Assembly (NCBI RefSeq): GCF_002188635.1
Contig: NZ_NINX01000033.1
Span: forward strand, 62,001-126,000
Direction of reading: 5' to 3'
Length of the DNA stretch: 64,000 nt
Source: Pigmentiphaga sp. NML030171
Lineage (GTDB): Bacteria > Pseudomonadota > Gammaproteobacteria > Burkholderiales > Burkholderiaceae_B
This document shows positions 49,686 to 58,155 of this stretch, piece by piece (within the stretch, counting starts at the first letter, position 1; the number at the start of each line of letters is the position of its first letter). The notes under the pieces were generated by a model, which had not been told where the DNA came from, made no database searches, and worked only from the letters and a program-made list of their open reading frames with translations. The translations under genes were made by a program, and so were the position numbers.

Positions 49686-49701
49686 CTTTCTCCAGAAAAC
49701 C

Positions 49702-49740
49702 AAAAACGGCCTTGCACGGTTAAATGCAAGGCCGTTCTCG
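49702..49740 (+). terminator. rho-independent terminator, possibly bidirectional
   Basis: AACGGCCTTGCA pairs perfectly with TGCAAGGCCGTT around an 8-base loop. An A-rich stretch lies before it, so it could act on the opposite strand too. On the plus strand the T tract is short (TTCTCG). It follows the GlcD-like stop by 16 bases. Confidence 0.8.
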
Positions 49741-49755
49741 TATCCACGATCCAGA

Positions 49756-49833
49756 CCCAGGGCACAGCGGATCCGGCTCCGCCGGTCCGCCAGTGCCGCC
49801 CCCTGGGGGGCGCGCGTCAGCGCGTAGGGGGGG
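49756..49833 (-). repeat. 3'-end-associated palindromic repeat, copy 4
   Basis: It overlaps the end of dsbA: its first bases encode the last residues of DsbA and its TGA (inside CGCTGACGC) is the stop codon. The long stem is GGCAC-A-GCGGA-T-CCGG with CCGG-TCCGC-CA-GTGCC. It keeps pairing despite a change from copy 3. Confidence 0.85.
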
Positions 49834-50476
49834 TCCTTTCCCTACCGATCAGGAAGTCCGCGACCTGGAGCGCGCCGAGATTGCTGCCGGTCAGCGACGG
49901 CGAGGTCAGGTAGCGGCCGTTGATGGCCAGGGTGGGCACGCCGTCGATCTTGTAGGCCTCGGCCAGCTTGGTGGCGCGCTGCACCTTGCTCTGGACGCCG
50001 AAGGAGTTGTAGGCGGCCGTGAACTGGGCACGGTCCAGGCCCTGCTTCTCGGCCCAGTCGAAGATGCGGTTGGCCGTGTTCAGCGGCTGGCGCTGTTCAT
50101 GGATGGCGGTGAAGACCATGCGATGCAACTGGTCGACCTTGCCCAGGGCTTCCAGGGTGTAGTACAGGCGCTGCTGCGGCTCCATGCCGGCATTGAAGCG
50201 CACCGGCACGCGGCGTACCACGACGTCGGGCGGCAGCTTCTTGATCCAGGCTTCCAGGCTGGGCTCCAGCGCGTTGCAGTGCGGGCAGCTATACCAGAAG
50301 AACTCGGTGACCTCGACCTTGCCCGGCGAATCGGTGGCCTGGGGCTGCTGCAGGCGGATGTATTCCGTGCCTTCGCGAGGCTGCTGCGCCTGGGCGGTGC
50401 CCGGCAGGGCGGCGACGAAACCGGCGGCCAGGGCCAGGCCGGCGAACATGTGGCGGAAAGCGTAGCGACCGATCAT
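49817..50476 (-). CDS. dsbA: thiol:disulfide interchange protein DsbA
   Basis: A 219-residue periplasmic oxidoreductase that introduces disulfides into exported proteins. The signal peptide covers residues 1-30, ending GTAQAQ. The active site is Cys64-Pro-His-Cys67 (FFWYSCPHCNA), and the cis-proline loop is DGVPTLAING. AAGGAATT precedes the ATG. The final residues TPPTR and the stop codon come from palindromic repeat copy 4, so the ancestral stop was probably lost. It lies downstream of the SPOR and argS genes on the same strand. Confidence 0.96.
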   Translation of the reverse strand: MIGRYAFRHMFAGLALAAGFVAALPGTAQAQQPREGTEYIRLQQPQATDSPGKVEVTEFFWYSCPHCNALEPSLEAWIKKLPPDVVVRRVPVRFNAGMEPQQRLYYTLEALGKVDQLHRMVFTAIHEQRQPLNTANRIFDWAEKQGLDRAQFTAAYNSFGVQSKVQRATKLAEAYKIDGVPTLAINGRYLTSPSLTGSNLGALQVADFLIGRERTPPTR

Positions 50477-50567
50477 AGAATTCCTTTGGTAACGTGGCCC
50501 GGGCGGCAGGCCGGCCGGACGCGGTGGAAACTCGGACCGCGGCAGGCCGCGCGAAGTTCCACCGGGG

Positions 50568-51269
50568 TCATTTCTTCACGACGGCGGCCTCGATGCCGTT
50601 CTCGGCCAGGCGCGCGCGCGTGCGGTTCATGTCGTCGAGCCGGGTGAACGGCCCCACGCGTACGCGGTGCACCGTGCCGGCGGCCACGTCGGCCGTCTCC
50701 AGGCGCGCCTCGAACCCCATGAAAGCCAGCTTGGCCTTGAGCGCCTCGGCGTCCTCGATCACGCGATAGGCACCGACCTGGAGGAAATAGGTGCCCGACG
50801 CCCCCGCCGCCGGGGCGGGTGGCTGGGAAGGCGCGGCCGCCTGCGGCGCGGAAGGTTGCGCGCCCTTCTTGCTCTTGTCGACGTTCTGGCTGGCCAGGAA
50901 ATCGCCCAGCGGATCGCGGGTGGCCTGCGGCACCGGCGCGGGCGCCGGCTGCGTGGCCGAGGGGCCCGAGGCCGACGGCGCGCCGGCGGGACCATCCTTG
51001 CCGTAAAGGCTGCGGTTCGGATCGGGAGCGTTGGCCGGATCGGGCGGCTGCGCGGGCGAGGCCGGCGGCCGGGTTCCCTTGCTGACGAAGGGCACCGGCG
51101 CCTTGGTGATGTAGAACGCCACCAGCACGGCCACCAGCAGGCCGACCAGCAATCCGGCCATCAGGCCGAACATGGTGCCGCCCACCGCGCGCTTGGGCGC
51201 GGCCTGGCGCTGGGCCGTGCCGGCCGGTTTGCCGCCGCGGGCGGACTTCGTCTTCGCTGTGGAGGCCAT
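50568..51269 (-). CDS. SPOR-domain protein, FtsN-like
   Basis: A 233-residue bitopic membrane protein. A basic cytoplasmic N-terminus (residues 1-30) is followed by one membrane helix (MFGLMAGLLVGLLVAVLVAF), a Pro/Ala-rich periplasmic linker of about 90 residues and a C-terminal SPOR domain (YFLQVGAYRVIEDAEALKAK, then VHRVRVGPFTR). SPOR domains bind denuded septal glycan strands. Its layout and position between argS and dsbA fit an FtsN-type division protein, though FtsN identity is inferred. Confidence 0.9.
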   Translation of the reverse strand: MASTAKTKSARGGKPAGTAQRQAAPKRAVGGTMFGLMAGLLVGLLVAVLVAFYITKAPVPFVSKGTRPPASPAQPPDPANAPDPNRSLYGKDGPAGAPSASGPSATQPAPAPVPQATRDPLGDFLASQNVDKSKKGAQPSAPQAAAPSQPPAPAAGASGTYFLQVGAYRVIEDAEALKAKLAFMGFEARLETADVAAGTVHRVRVGPFTRLDDMNRTRARLAENGIEAAVVKK

Positions 51270-51275
51270 GAATCG

Positions 51276-52961
51276 TTACATCCGTTGCGGAGCGGAAACG
51301 CCCAGCAACGCCAGTCCGTTGGCCAGCACCTGCCGGGTCGCCGCCAGCAGCGCCAGGCGCGCCACCTTCAGCGCCTCGTCGTCCACCAGCACGCGCTCGG
51401 CATTGTAGTAGGCGTGGAAATCGGCGGCGCAGTCCTTGAGCCAGAAAGCGACATGATGCGGCGACAGATCGTTGGCCGCGAGCCCCACCATGGACGGAAA
51501 CTCGGCCAGCCGCTGCAGCAGCAGGAACTCCCGTTCAGCCGTCAGCAACGACGTGTCGGCGCGCGCCAGATCGGCCTCGTCGCCACCCCATTGCGCCAGC
51601 ACGGAACAGATGCGCGCGTGGGCGTACTGGATGTAGTAGACGGGATTCTCGTCGGTCTGCTTGAGGGCGAGATCGACGTCGAACACGAACTCGGTATCGG
51701 CGCGGCGCTGGATCAGGAAATACCGCACCGCATCGCGGCCCACCCAGTCGATCAGGTCGCGCATGGTCACGTAGCTGCCGGCGCGCTTGGAGATCTTGAC
51801 CTCTTCGCCGCCGCGCATGACCTTGACCATCTTGTGCAGCACGTAGTCGGGATAGCCCTTGGGGATACCGACGTCCAGCGCCTGCAGGCCCGAGCGCACG
51901 CGCGCCACGGTGCCGTGATGGTCCGAGCCCTGGATGTTGATGGCCTTGGTGTAGCCGCGCTCCCACTTGGTGACGTGATAGGCCACGTCCGGCACGAAGT
52001 ACGTATAGCCGCCCTCGGACTTGCGCATGACGCGGTCCTTGTCGTCGCCTTCGCCCAGTTCGGTCGTGCGCAGCCACAGCGCGCCGTCCTGCTCGTAGGT
52101 ATGGCCGCTGGCGATCAGGCGCTGCACGGTCTGCTCGACCCGGCCCGACGTGTACAGGGAGCTTTCCAGGTAATAGTTGTCGAACTTCAGGTCGAAGGCC
52201 TGCAGGTCCAGGTCCTGCTCGCGGCGCAGGTAGGCCACGGCGAACTTGCGGATATCGTCGAGGTTCTCGGGATCGCCCGAGGCGGTGACCGGCTCGGCAT
52301 CGGCCGCCTGCACCGTCTTGCGAGCCAGGAAGTCCGTCGCGATTTCCGAGATGTATTCACCGCGATAGCCGTCGGCCGGGAAATCCGGATGCTCGGGGCC
52401 GAAGCCGCGCGCGCGCGCCTGGACGCTGATGGCCAGGTTCTGGATCTGGTTGCCGGCGTCGTTGTAATAGAACTCGCGCGTGACGTTCCAGCCGCTGGCG
52501 TCGAACAGCCGGCAAATAGCATCGCCCAGCGCGGCCTGGCGGGCATGGCCGACGTGCAGCGGCCCGGTGGGGTTGGCCGACACGAATTCGACCATCACCT
52601 TGCGGCCGTTGGCCGGCGCGCGGCCGAACTCGGCGCCACGCACGCGGATGGCGTCGATCACCGCCTGCTTGGCGGCGGGCGCGATGCGCAGGTTGATGAA
52701 ACCGGGGCCGGCGATCTCGGCACTCTGGACGAGCGCGTCCGCGCCCGGCAGCGCCAGCAGCGCATCGACGATGGCCTGCGCCAGCTCGCGGGGATTGCGC
52801 TTGAGGGGCTTGGCGATCTGCATCGCCACGTTGGTGGCGGCGTCGCCGTGAGAGGCCACCTTGGGCCGCTCGAGCAGCAAGGTGGGCGTGGCTTCGGGGG
52901 CGACGGCCTTGACGGCGGCGCCCAGGAGGCCCAGAAGTTGTTCCTGTTGCTCGGGGAGCAT
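51276..52961 (-). CDS. argS: arginyl-tRNA synthetase
   Basis: A 561-residue class I aminoacyl-tRNA synthetase. The HIGH motif appears as HVGH in [18 protein letters not shown], and the KMSK region as ISKRAG, the usual degenerate form in ArgRS. The N-terminal Add-1 domain (residues 1-110) and the C-terminal anticodon-binding helices (ending [14 protein letters not shown]) are both present. It lies 6 bases upstream of the SPOR gene, so the two are probably co-transcribed. Confidence 0.97.
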   Translation of the reverse strand: MLPEQQEQLLGLLGAAVKAVAPEATPTLLLERPKVASHGDAATNVAMQIAKPLKRNPRELAQAIVDALLALPGADALVQSAEIAGPGFINLRIAPAAKQAVIDAIRVRGAEFGRAPANGRKVMVEFVSANPTGPLHVGHARQAALGDAICRLFDASGWNVTREFYYNDAGNQIQNLAISVQARARGFGPEHPDFPADGYRGEYISEIATDFLARKTVQAADAEPVTASGDPENLDDIRKFAVAYLRREQDLDLQAFDLKFDNYYLESSLYTSGRVEQTVQRLIASGHTYEQDGALWLRTTELGEGDDKDRVMRKSEGGYTYFVPDVAYHVTKWERGYTKAINIQGSDHHGTVARVRSGLQALDVGIPKGYPDYVLHKMVKVMRGGEEVKISKRAGSYVTMRDLIDWVGRDAVRYFLIQRRADTEFVFDVDLALKQTDENPVYYIQYAHARICSVLAQWGGDEADLARADTSLLTAEREFLLLQRLAEFPSMVGLAANDLSPHHVAFWLKDCAADFHAYYNAERVLVDDEALKVARLALLAATRQVLANGLALLGVSAPQRM

Positions 52962-53204
52962 GGCTGGAATGATCGCGCTGAATGAAAAACCAAGAGCGGA
53001 ATGTTAACAGCCGCGGGCCGGAGAGGGGAAAAGCCACGGACCCCGGCGTTCTCTACTGATGCCGCTCTGTCATCGGAGGTGACATATGATGCTTATGGAT
53101 ACCGAATGGCTCCGGTCGGATGGAGAGAGGTGGCGGCCATCGGGTTGCCCGCGCGGACTTCCGCCATAATGGATACCGGTCAACGACACGGGAAAAGCAA
53201 CGCC

Positions 53205-53528
53205 ATGATCGTCACCTTCAGATCCAAGGCCGCCGGCGAAGTCATCATGCTGGGCGAGCACGCCAGACCGCTGCTGGAACTGGCCGGCAAGATGCCCGAG
53301 ATCGCCGCGGGCACGCGCGGCGTCTTCACGCCCGAACAATTGCCCGAGGCCATCCGCCGCATCGAGGCCGCGATAGGCGTCGAGAAGGAGCCTCGCTACG
53401 ACGAGGACAACCCCGAGGAAAAAGAAAAGGCCGCCAGCCACGTCGGCCTGAGACAGCGCGCCTTCCCGCTGCTGGACATGCTGCGCAAGGCGCAGGCGCA
53501 GGACGTCAACGTGACCTGGGAAAGCTGA
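53205..53528 (+). CDS. DUF1840 family protein
   Basis: A 107-residue protein of the proteobacterial DUF1840 family. It begins MIVTFRSKAAGEVIMLGEHA and has a charged C-terminal half (EDNPEEKEKAASHVGLRQRA). It has no signal peptide. The ATG at 53205 matches the usual family N-terminus; an in-frame ATG at 53169 would add 12 residues. The next gene starts 11 bases downstream. Its function is unknown. Confidence 0.85.
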   Translation: MIVTFRSKAAGEVIMLGEHARPLLELAGKMPEIAAGTRGVFTPEQLPEAIRRIEAAIGVEKEPRYDEDNPEEKEKAASHVGLRQRAFPLLDMLRKAQAQDVNVTWES

Positions 53529-53539
53529 GGAGCCGCCGC

Positions 53540-54124
53540 ATGACCCGACCACCCTGGCAGGACGTCCTGGACTTCTGGTTCCTGCCTCCCGACGATCCCG
53601 GCTACCTGAAGCCGCGCCACGTCTGGTTCCAGAAAAACCCCGACTTCGATGCCGAGATCGAACGGCGCTTCCTGCCGCGGATCGAGCAGGCGGTGGCCGG
53701 AGGTTTGCGCGAGTGGAAGCGCGAACTGGGCGGGGCGCTCGCGCGCATCGTGCTGCTGGACCAGTTTCCCCGCAACGTCTGGCGCGGCACGCCGCGCGCC
53801 TTCGCCGGCGACCCGCAGGCGCTGGCCGACGCGCTGGAACTGATCGACTCGGGCCGCTACCTGCAACTGCCGCCGGTGCAACGGGAATTCGTCTACCTGC
53901 CGCTGATGCACAGCGAGAACCCCGGCATCCAGGAACGATGCGTGGCCCTGTACACGACGCTGGCACAGGAACATCCCGCCTCCCAGAACTCGCTGGACTT
54001 CGCCATCCGCCACCGCGACATCGTGGAGCGCTTCGGCCGCTTTCCCCACCGCAACGCCATCCTGGGGCGGGCCAGCACGGGGCAGGAACTGGAGTTCCTG
54101 AAACAGCCCGGGTCGGGGTTTTGA
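53540..54124 (+). CDS. DUF924 family protein
   Basis: A 194-residue protein of the DUF924 family, an all-helical TPR-like fold. Family motifs include VLDFWFLP, the LLDQFPRNVWRGTPRAFA segment, EFVYLPLMHSEN and the C-terminal GRFPHRNAILGR. It is cytosolic and, with DUF1840, forms a small two-gene unit (11-base gap). No biochemical role can be given from the sequence. Confidence 0.88.
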   Translation: MTRPPWQDVLDFWFLPPDDPGYLKPRHVWFQKNPDFDAEIERRFLPRIEQAVAGGLREWKRELGGALARIVLLDQFPRNVWRGTPRAFAGDPQALADALELIDSGRYLQLPPVQREFVYLPLMHSENPGIQERCVALYTTLAQEHPASQNSLDFAIRHRDIVERFGRFPHRNAILGRASTGQELEFLKQPGSGF

Positions 54125-54209
54125 CTAGGACCAGACGAGCCTAGGACGACGCTGGATCCGCACGACCCCGGTGCTAAACTGGCCTCGTCGCTCTCCTCCA
54201 AAGCTGACC

Positions 54210-54926
54210 ATGTACGCAGGAACCGGTATGTACAGCCTGAGCGAAGCGGCTCGTTTGATTGACGTCCCTTCGCGGCAATTGAATCGGTGGCTTTTCGGGT
54301 ACCACTACCAGAAAAGCCAGGGCGACACGCGCTCGCGCTCCTGGTCTCCCCCGCTGTGGACACCGGCGCTATCCACGCAAGAATTCGACGAAAAGGTCAT
54401 CGGCTTTCACGACTTGCTGGAAGTTCGCTTCGTCCACGCATTCGTCCAGTACGGCGTACCGCTGCTCGTCGTTCGCAAATGCCTGGAGTCCGCCCAGCAG
54501 ATCTGGGGCGTCAAATATCCATTCACCACGCTGAAATTCAAAACGGATGGCCGAACGATATTTGGCGAAGCGATTCGGCAAGCTGGAATGGACGAAGCGT
54601 TGGTGGATCTGCGGAACAGACAGCATGTATTCCGGGAAATCATCAGCCCGTCGCTGTACGCTGGTATCGAGTATCACCAGGACCAGGCGTCCAGGTGGTA
54701 TCCATTGCTTAAGCGGGAAGGCATTGTCCTGGACCCTTCCCGCCAGTTCGGAAGCCCCATCGTGGAAGCGGCAGGTACGCCAACCGACATCCTGCACGCG
54801 TCATACATGGCCGAAGGCGGAAACGAAGAAGCGATCAAGGCAACGGCTGCGATCTACGACATTCAACCGCGTCTTGTCAGATCTGCCGTCAGGTTTGAGG
54901 AAAGCCTGAGGCAACGAGTCCATTGA
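54210..54926 (+). CDS. DUF433/VapB45-like antitoxin
   Basis: A 238-residue protein. The N-terminus (GTGMYSLSEAARLIDVPSRQ) is a MerR-like helix-turn-helix. The C-terminal part (IEYHQDQASRWYPLLKREGI, then GSPIVEAAGTPTDILHASYM) is a DUF433 domain. Length and layout match VapB45 (Rv2018) of Mycobacterium tuberculosis. The ATG at 54210 keeps the conserved GTG-Y segment; the ATG at 54228 has the better ribosome site. It overlaps the PIN-like gene by 4 bases, the usual antitoxin-toxin coupling. Confidence 0.82.
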   Translation: MYAGTGMYSLSEAARLIDVPSRQLNRWLFGYHYQKSQGDTRSRSWSPPLWTPALSTQEFDEKVIGFHDLLEVRFVHAFVQYGVPLLVVRKCLESAQQIWGVKYPFTTLKFKTDGRTIFGEAIRQAGMDEALVDLRNRQHVFREIISPSLYAGIEYHQDQASRWYPLLKREGIVLDPSRQFGSPIVEAAGTPTDILHASYMAEGGNEEAIKATAAIYDIQPRLVRSAVRFEESLRQRVH

Positions 54927-55330
54927 ACTTCCTCCTGGACAACAATCTCCCGCCACAGTGGGCTCCCGCGCTTGCCGAAGCGAGCCAGGGAGTCCTGGCC
55001 GGCCGCATCGGTGAAGTCTGCCACCTGCGCAGCCGCTTTCCCAAGAACACAGACGACATCGTTTGGCTGCGGACTCTCGGTGAGGAGCGGGATTGGGCCA
55101 TCCTGTCCGTGGATGCCTTCCGGAAAAAGAATGGCGCGGAGCGGCAGGTCATTCGCCAGTACGGCCTCTCGGTCTTCGTACTGCAATCGAGCTGGTCCAG
55201 CCGGAAGTACTGGGACAAGCTGTCGCAGCTGGTCCTATGGTGGCCCCGAATCGTCGATCAGGCCAACACGGTAGAACGCGCCGCGGTCGAGGTCCCCTGG
55301 CGCGTCTCCACCCGCTTCAAGCAACTGTAG
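54923..55330 (+). CDS. VapC45-like PIN-domain toxin
   Basis: A 135-residue PIN-like protein of the VapC45/DUF5615-related group. It opens with NFLLDNNLPPQWAPALAEA, carrying the first metal-binding aspartate. GEERDWAILSVDAFRKKN holds the later acidic residues. Its ATG overlaps the TGA of the DUF433 antitoxin. By analogy with Rv2019 it should be an RNase neutralised by its partner. Base composition is lower in GC than that of its neighbours, which hints at horizontal acquisition. Confidence 0.8.
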   Translation: MNFLLDNNLPPQWAPALAEASQGVLAGRIGEVCHLRSRFPKNTDDIVWLRTLGEERDWAILSVDAFRKKNGAERQVIRQYGLSVFVLQSSWSSRKYWDKLSQLVLWWPRIVDQANTVERAAVEVPWRVSTRFKQL

Positions 55331-55370
55331 CGGCTTGGGCAAGGGGCACCCGGCCCCGTGCCTGACCTGA

Positions 55371-57068
55371 TCACACGCTCACTTCGGCAAGCTTGGTCCC
55401 CGCCGTCGCGGCCGGCTGCCCGCTGTCTCGGATATGCCGGTTGACCGCGCTCAGCACGGCCTTGAACGAAGCGGTGACGATGTCACTGTCCACGCCCACG
55501 CCGAAGCCGGTCGGGGCATCGCCCACCCGCACTTCCACATAGCAGGCGGCGGTCGCGTCGGCGCCCACGCCTATCGAGTGCTCGTGGTAGTCCATCATCC
55601 GCATCGGCATGTCCAGCGCCTGCACGAAGGCGTCGATCGGGCCGTTGCCGGTGCCCACCAGGGTGCGCGCCTCGCCGGCGACCTGCACGTCCACCTCGAC
55701 CCGCACGCCGCCGTCGATGCTGGCCATGCGATGGCGGACGAAGCGATAAGGCTCGTGCTGCTCCAGGTATTCACTGCTGAAGATGGAGTAGACATCGGCG
55801 GCGACGACCTCCTTGCCGGTTTCGTCGGTCACGCGCTGGATGGCGCGGCTGAACTCGATCTGCAGGCGGCGCGGCAAGTCGAAACCATATTCCTGCTGCA
55901 ACAGGTAGGACACCCCGCCCTTGCCGGACTGGCTGTTCACGCGAATGACCGCGTCATAGCTGCGGCCCAGGTCGGCCGGGTCGATGGGCAGGTAGGGAAC
56001 GTCCCAGACGGCATCCGGCTGGCGCTGCGCGAACCCCTTCTTGATCGCATCCTGGTGCGAACCCGAGAACGCGGTGAAGACGAGGTCGCCCACGTAGGGA
56101 TGGCGCGGGTGCACCGGCAACTGGGTGCAGTATTCGACGCAGCGGCGCACGTCGTCGATGTCGGAGAAGTCGAGCCCGGGCGAGATGCCCTGGCTGTAGC
56201 AGTTCAAGGCCAGGGTGACCAGGTCGACGTTGCCGGTGCGTTCGCCGTGGCCGAACAGGCAGCCCTCGATGCGCTCGGCGCCGGCCAGCACGGCCATCTC
56301 GGCCGCCGCGACCGCGGTGCCGCGGTCGTTGTGCGGGTGGACGCTGAGGATGATGCTGTCGCGATTGGCCAGGTTGCGGTGCATCCACTCGATCTGGTCG
56401 GCGTAGATGTTGGGCATCGCGCACTCGACCGTGGCGGGCAGGTTCAGGATGATCTTGCGGTTGGGCGTCGCGCCCCAGGCCTCGACCACCGCATCGCACA
56501 CTTCCTTGGCGAAATCGAGCTCGGACGAACTGAACACCTCGGGCGAATACTGGTAGACCCATTCGGTGTCAGGACGCGCGTCGGTCAACTCCTTGATGAG
56601 ACGGGTGCCTTCCAGCGCGATCTGCTTGACTTCTTCGCGCGACATGCCGAACACGATGCGGCGGAAGGCCGGCGCAATGGCGTTGTACATGTGCACGATC
56701 ACCCGGCGGCCGCCCTCGACCGACTCGATGGTGCGGCGGATCAGTTCTTCGCGCGATTGCGTCAGCACCTCGATGGTGACGTCCTCGGGCACCCGGTTCT
56801 GGTCGATCAGGCCGCGGATGAAGTCGAAATCCGTCTGCGAGGCCGAGGGAAAGCCGACCTCGATTTCCTTGAAACCGATCTCGACCAGCTTCTCGAACAT
56901 GCGCGTCTTGCGCTCGCCGTTCATGGGCTCGATCAGGGCCTGGTTGCCGTCGCGCAGATCGGTGCTCATCCAGATCGGCGCCTTGGTCATGCGGCGGTTG
57001 GGCCAGCTACGCTCGGAAAAGTCGTAGGCGGGAAAGGGGCGGTATTTCGCCTCGGGATTCTTCAACAT
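55371..57068 (-). CDS. leuA: 2-isopropylmalate synthase
   Basis: A 565-residue LeuA of the longer type, which condenses acetyl-CoA with 2-ketoisovalerate in the first committed step of leucine synthesis. The HMGL-like barrel has [11 protein letters not shown], the metal histidines in SVHPHNDRG and [12 protein letters not shown], and [12 protein letters not shown]. The C-terminal leucine-binding regulatory domain starts near residue 430. AGGAG precedes the ATG. A leader peptide with three consecutive CTA leucine codons lies 89 bases upstream. Confidence 0.97.
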   Translation of the reverse strand: MLKNPEAKYRPFPAYDFSERSWPNRRMTKAPIWMSTDLRDGNQALIEPMNGERKTRMFEKLVEIGFKEIEVGFPSASQTDFDFIRGLIDQNRVPEDVTIEVLTQSREELIRRTIESVEGGRRVIVHMYNAIAPAFRRIVFGMSREEVKQIALEGTRLIKELTDARPDTEWVYQYSPEVFSSSELDFAKEVCDAVVEAWGATPNRKIILNLPATVECAMPNIYADQIEWMHRNLANRDSIILSVHPHNDRGTAVAAAEMAVLAGAERIEGCLFGHGERTGNVDLVTLALNCYSQGISPGLDFSDIDDVRRCVEYCTQLPVHPRHPYVGDLVFTAFSGSHQDAIKKGFAQRQPDAVWDVPYLPIDPADLGRSYDAVIRVNSQSGKGGVSYLLQQEYGFDLPRRLQIEFSRAIQRVTDETGKEVVAADVYSIFSSEYLEQHEPYRFVRHRMASIDGGVRVEVDVQVAGEARTLVGTGNGPIDAFVQALDMPMRMMDYHEHSIGVGADATAACYVEVRVGDAPTGFGVGVDSDIVTASFKAVLSAVNRHIRDSGQPAATAGTKLAEVSV

Positions 57069-57157
57069 GATGGACTGCTCCTGCTACTGCGGACTCGGAA
57101 TGGACGGATGGACCGTGTGAGTGGCCGAGAGGGGGCTGCCGAACTGCCACGGGGACG

Positions 57158-57280
57158 CTAGGCCCGGCAACCGATCGGTAGTAGTAGCGAGGAGGCGATG
57201 AGGGCGACGATCGCGCGCACGTCGGCACCCGGCGCGGCTTGGCGCAGGGAGGCGGCGGAGCGGATGGCGGATGTGGCCAT
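57158..57280 (-). CDS. leuL: leuA leader peptide with a Leu codon run
   Basis: A 40-codon open frame upstream of leuA ending ALIASSLLLPIGCRA. The three adjacent leucines are all CTA (57179-57187 on the minus strand), a codon rarely used elsewhere in this window, followed by Pro and Ile. This is the classical layout of an attenuation leader: slow decoding when leucine is short changes downstream folding. GGTTGCCG (in the leader) can pair with CGGCAGCC downstream, with one G-U. No clear U-tract terminator is visible. The start at 57280 lacks a clear ribosome site. Confidence 0.72.
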   Translation of the reverse strand: MATSAIRSAASLRQAAPGADVRAIVALIASSLLLPIGCRA

Positions 57281-57377
57281 GGTTGCGATCGTGCTTGGGG
57301 AAAAATGCGGATAGATGTGATAGTCAACCACAAATTCGGATTGCTGGCAAGCCGCCTGGGCAAAAACTACGACGCCA

Positions 57378-57797
57378 TCAGGCACCGGCGATGTCGGCGA
57401 GATGGTCGGCCGTCCATATGGGGAACGGAGCCTGCGCCCGCAAGGCCAGCAGGTCCGCATCGCCAGTCACCAGGGCCTCGGCCCCGGCGATATGGGCGAG
57501 CACGACGAAGACCTGGTCCTTCTTATCACGGCATTCGGGCAGGATCGGCCAGACGGCGGGCAACGTGACAACCTCGGCATACGGAAGAAAATCCGCGAGC
57601 AGGTCGTTCTGGTCACTCGCTGACAACCGGAACTTGGGATAAGCCAGGACACGCAGCAATTCATTGGCGGTAGCCCGGCAGACCAGAGGCGCAAGCCTGC
57701 CATCCTGCCAGGCCCGACGCATCCAAGCCAGCCGGCCTGAGGTGAACATCAGCGCCGACAGCACGATGTTGGTGTCGAGCACGACGCGACGCGTCAT
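57378..57797 (-). CDS. PIN-domain toxin
   Basis: A 139-residue PIN-domain RNase of the type found in putative toxin-antitoxin pairs (COG1569-like). VVLDTNIVLSAL carries the first acidic residue, TANELLRVL the glutamate, and ALVTGDADLLAL the C-terminal aspartates. The ATG at 57797 overlaps the antitoxin stop (ATGA). All four acidic positions seem present, so the toxin is probably active. It is followed by the leuA leader region. Confidence 0.88.
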   Translation of the reverse strand: MTRRVVLDTNIVLSALMFTSGRLAWMRRAWQDGRLAPLVCRATANELLRVLAYPKFRLSASDQNDLLADFLPYAEVVTLPAVWPILPECRDKKDQVFVVLAHIAGAEALVTGDADLLALRAQAPFPIWTADHLADIAGA

Positions 57798-58012
57798 CGC
57801 CGTGCCCAAGCAAGGGCCTCTTCGATATCCTGCTCGGTGATGCCCAGTTGCTCCAGCTTGTCACGGACGGCTTGAGCCTGATGGACCCTGACCGGGGTCA
57901 ATACGATGCGTCCGTTCTCGACCGTTACGTCGAAATAGTCCGTCTCGTCCACGCTGGAGACCGCGGCCTTGGGCAAGGTGATCTGGTTTTTCGATGTCAA
58001 CTTGGCAAGCAT
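57794..58012 (-). CDS. AbrB/MazE-type antitoxin
   Basis: A 72-residue swapped-hairpin (AbrB/SpoVT/MazE) DNA-binding antitoxin. MLAKLTSKNQITLPKAAV is the typical N-terminal motif. The C-terminal LEQLGITEQDIEEALAWARR is a helix likely to bind the toxin. GGAG precedes the ATG at 58012. It overlaps the PIN toxin gene by 4 bases, with the antitoxin first. Confidence 0.9.
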   Translation of the reverse strand: MLAKLTSKNQITLPKAAVSSVDETDYFDVTVENGRIVLTPVRVHQAQAVRDKLEQLGITEQDIEEALAWARR

Positions 58013-58155
58013 AGGAAACTCCACAAACCAATAATTCTTACTTCCTTACTTGATCATATCAAGGAATCACGCTCTATCTAAGTCCGGGGTAAACCCGGGA
58101 TACCCCCCTGCCCAACGCCGGTTCACCATCATCCGATAACCAGAAGGAGACTGCC

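Noticed and set aside
50667-52985. A 770-codon open frame antisense to argS and the SPOR gene
   Set aside because: argS and the SPOR protein are certain, and the opposite frame has only GC-driven composition.
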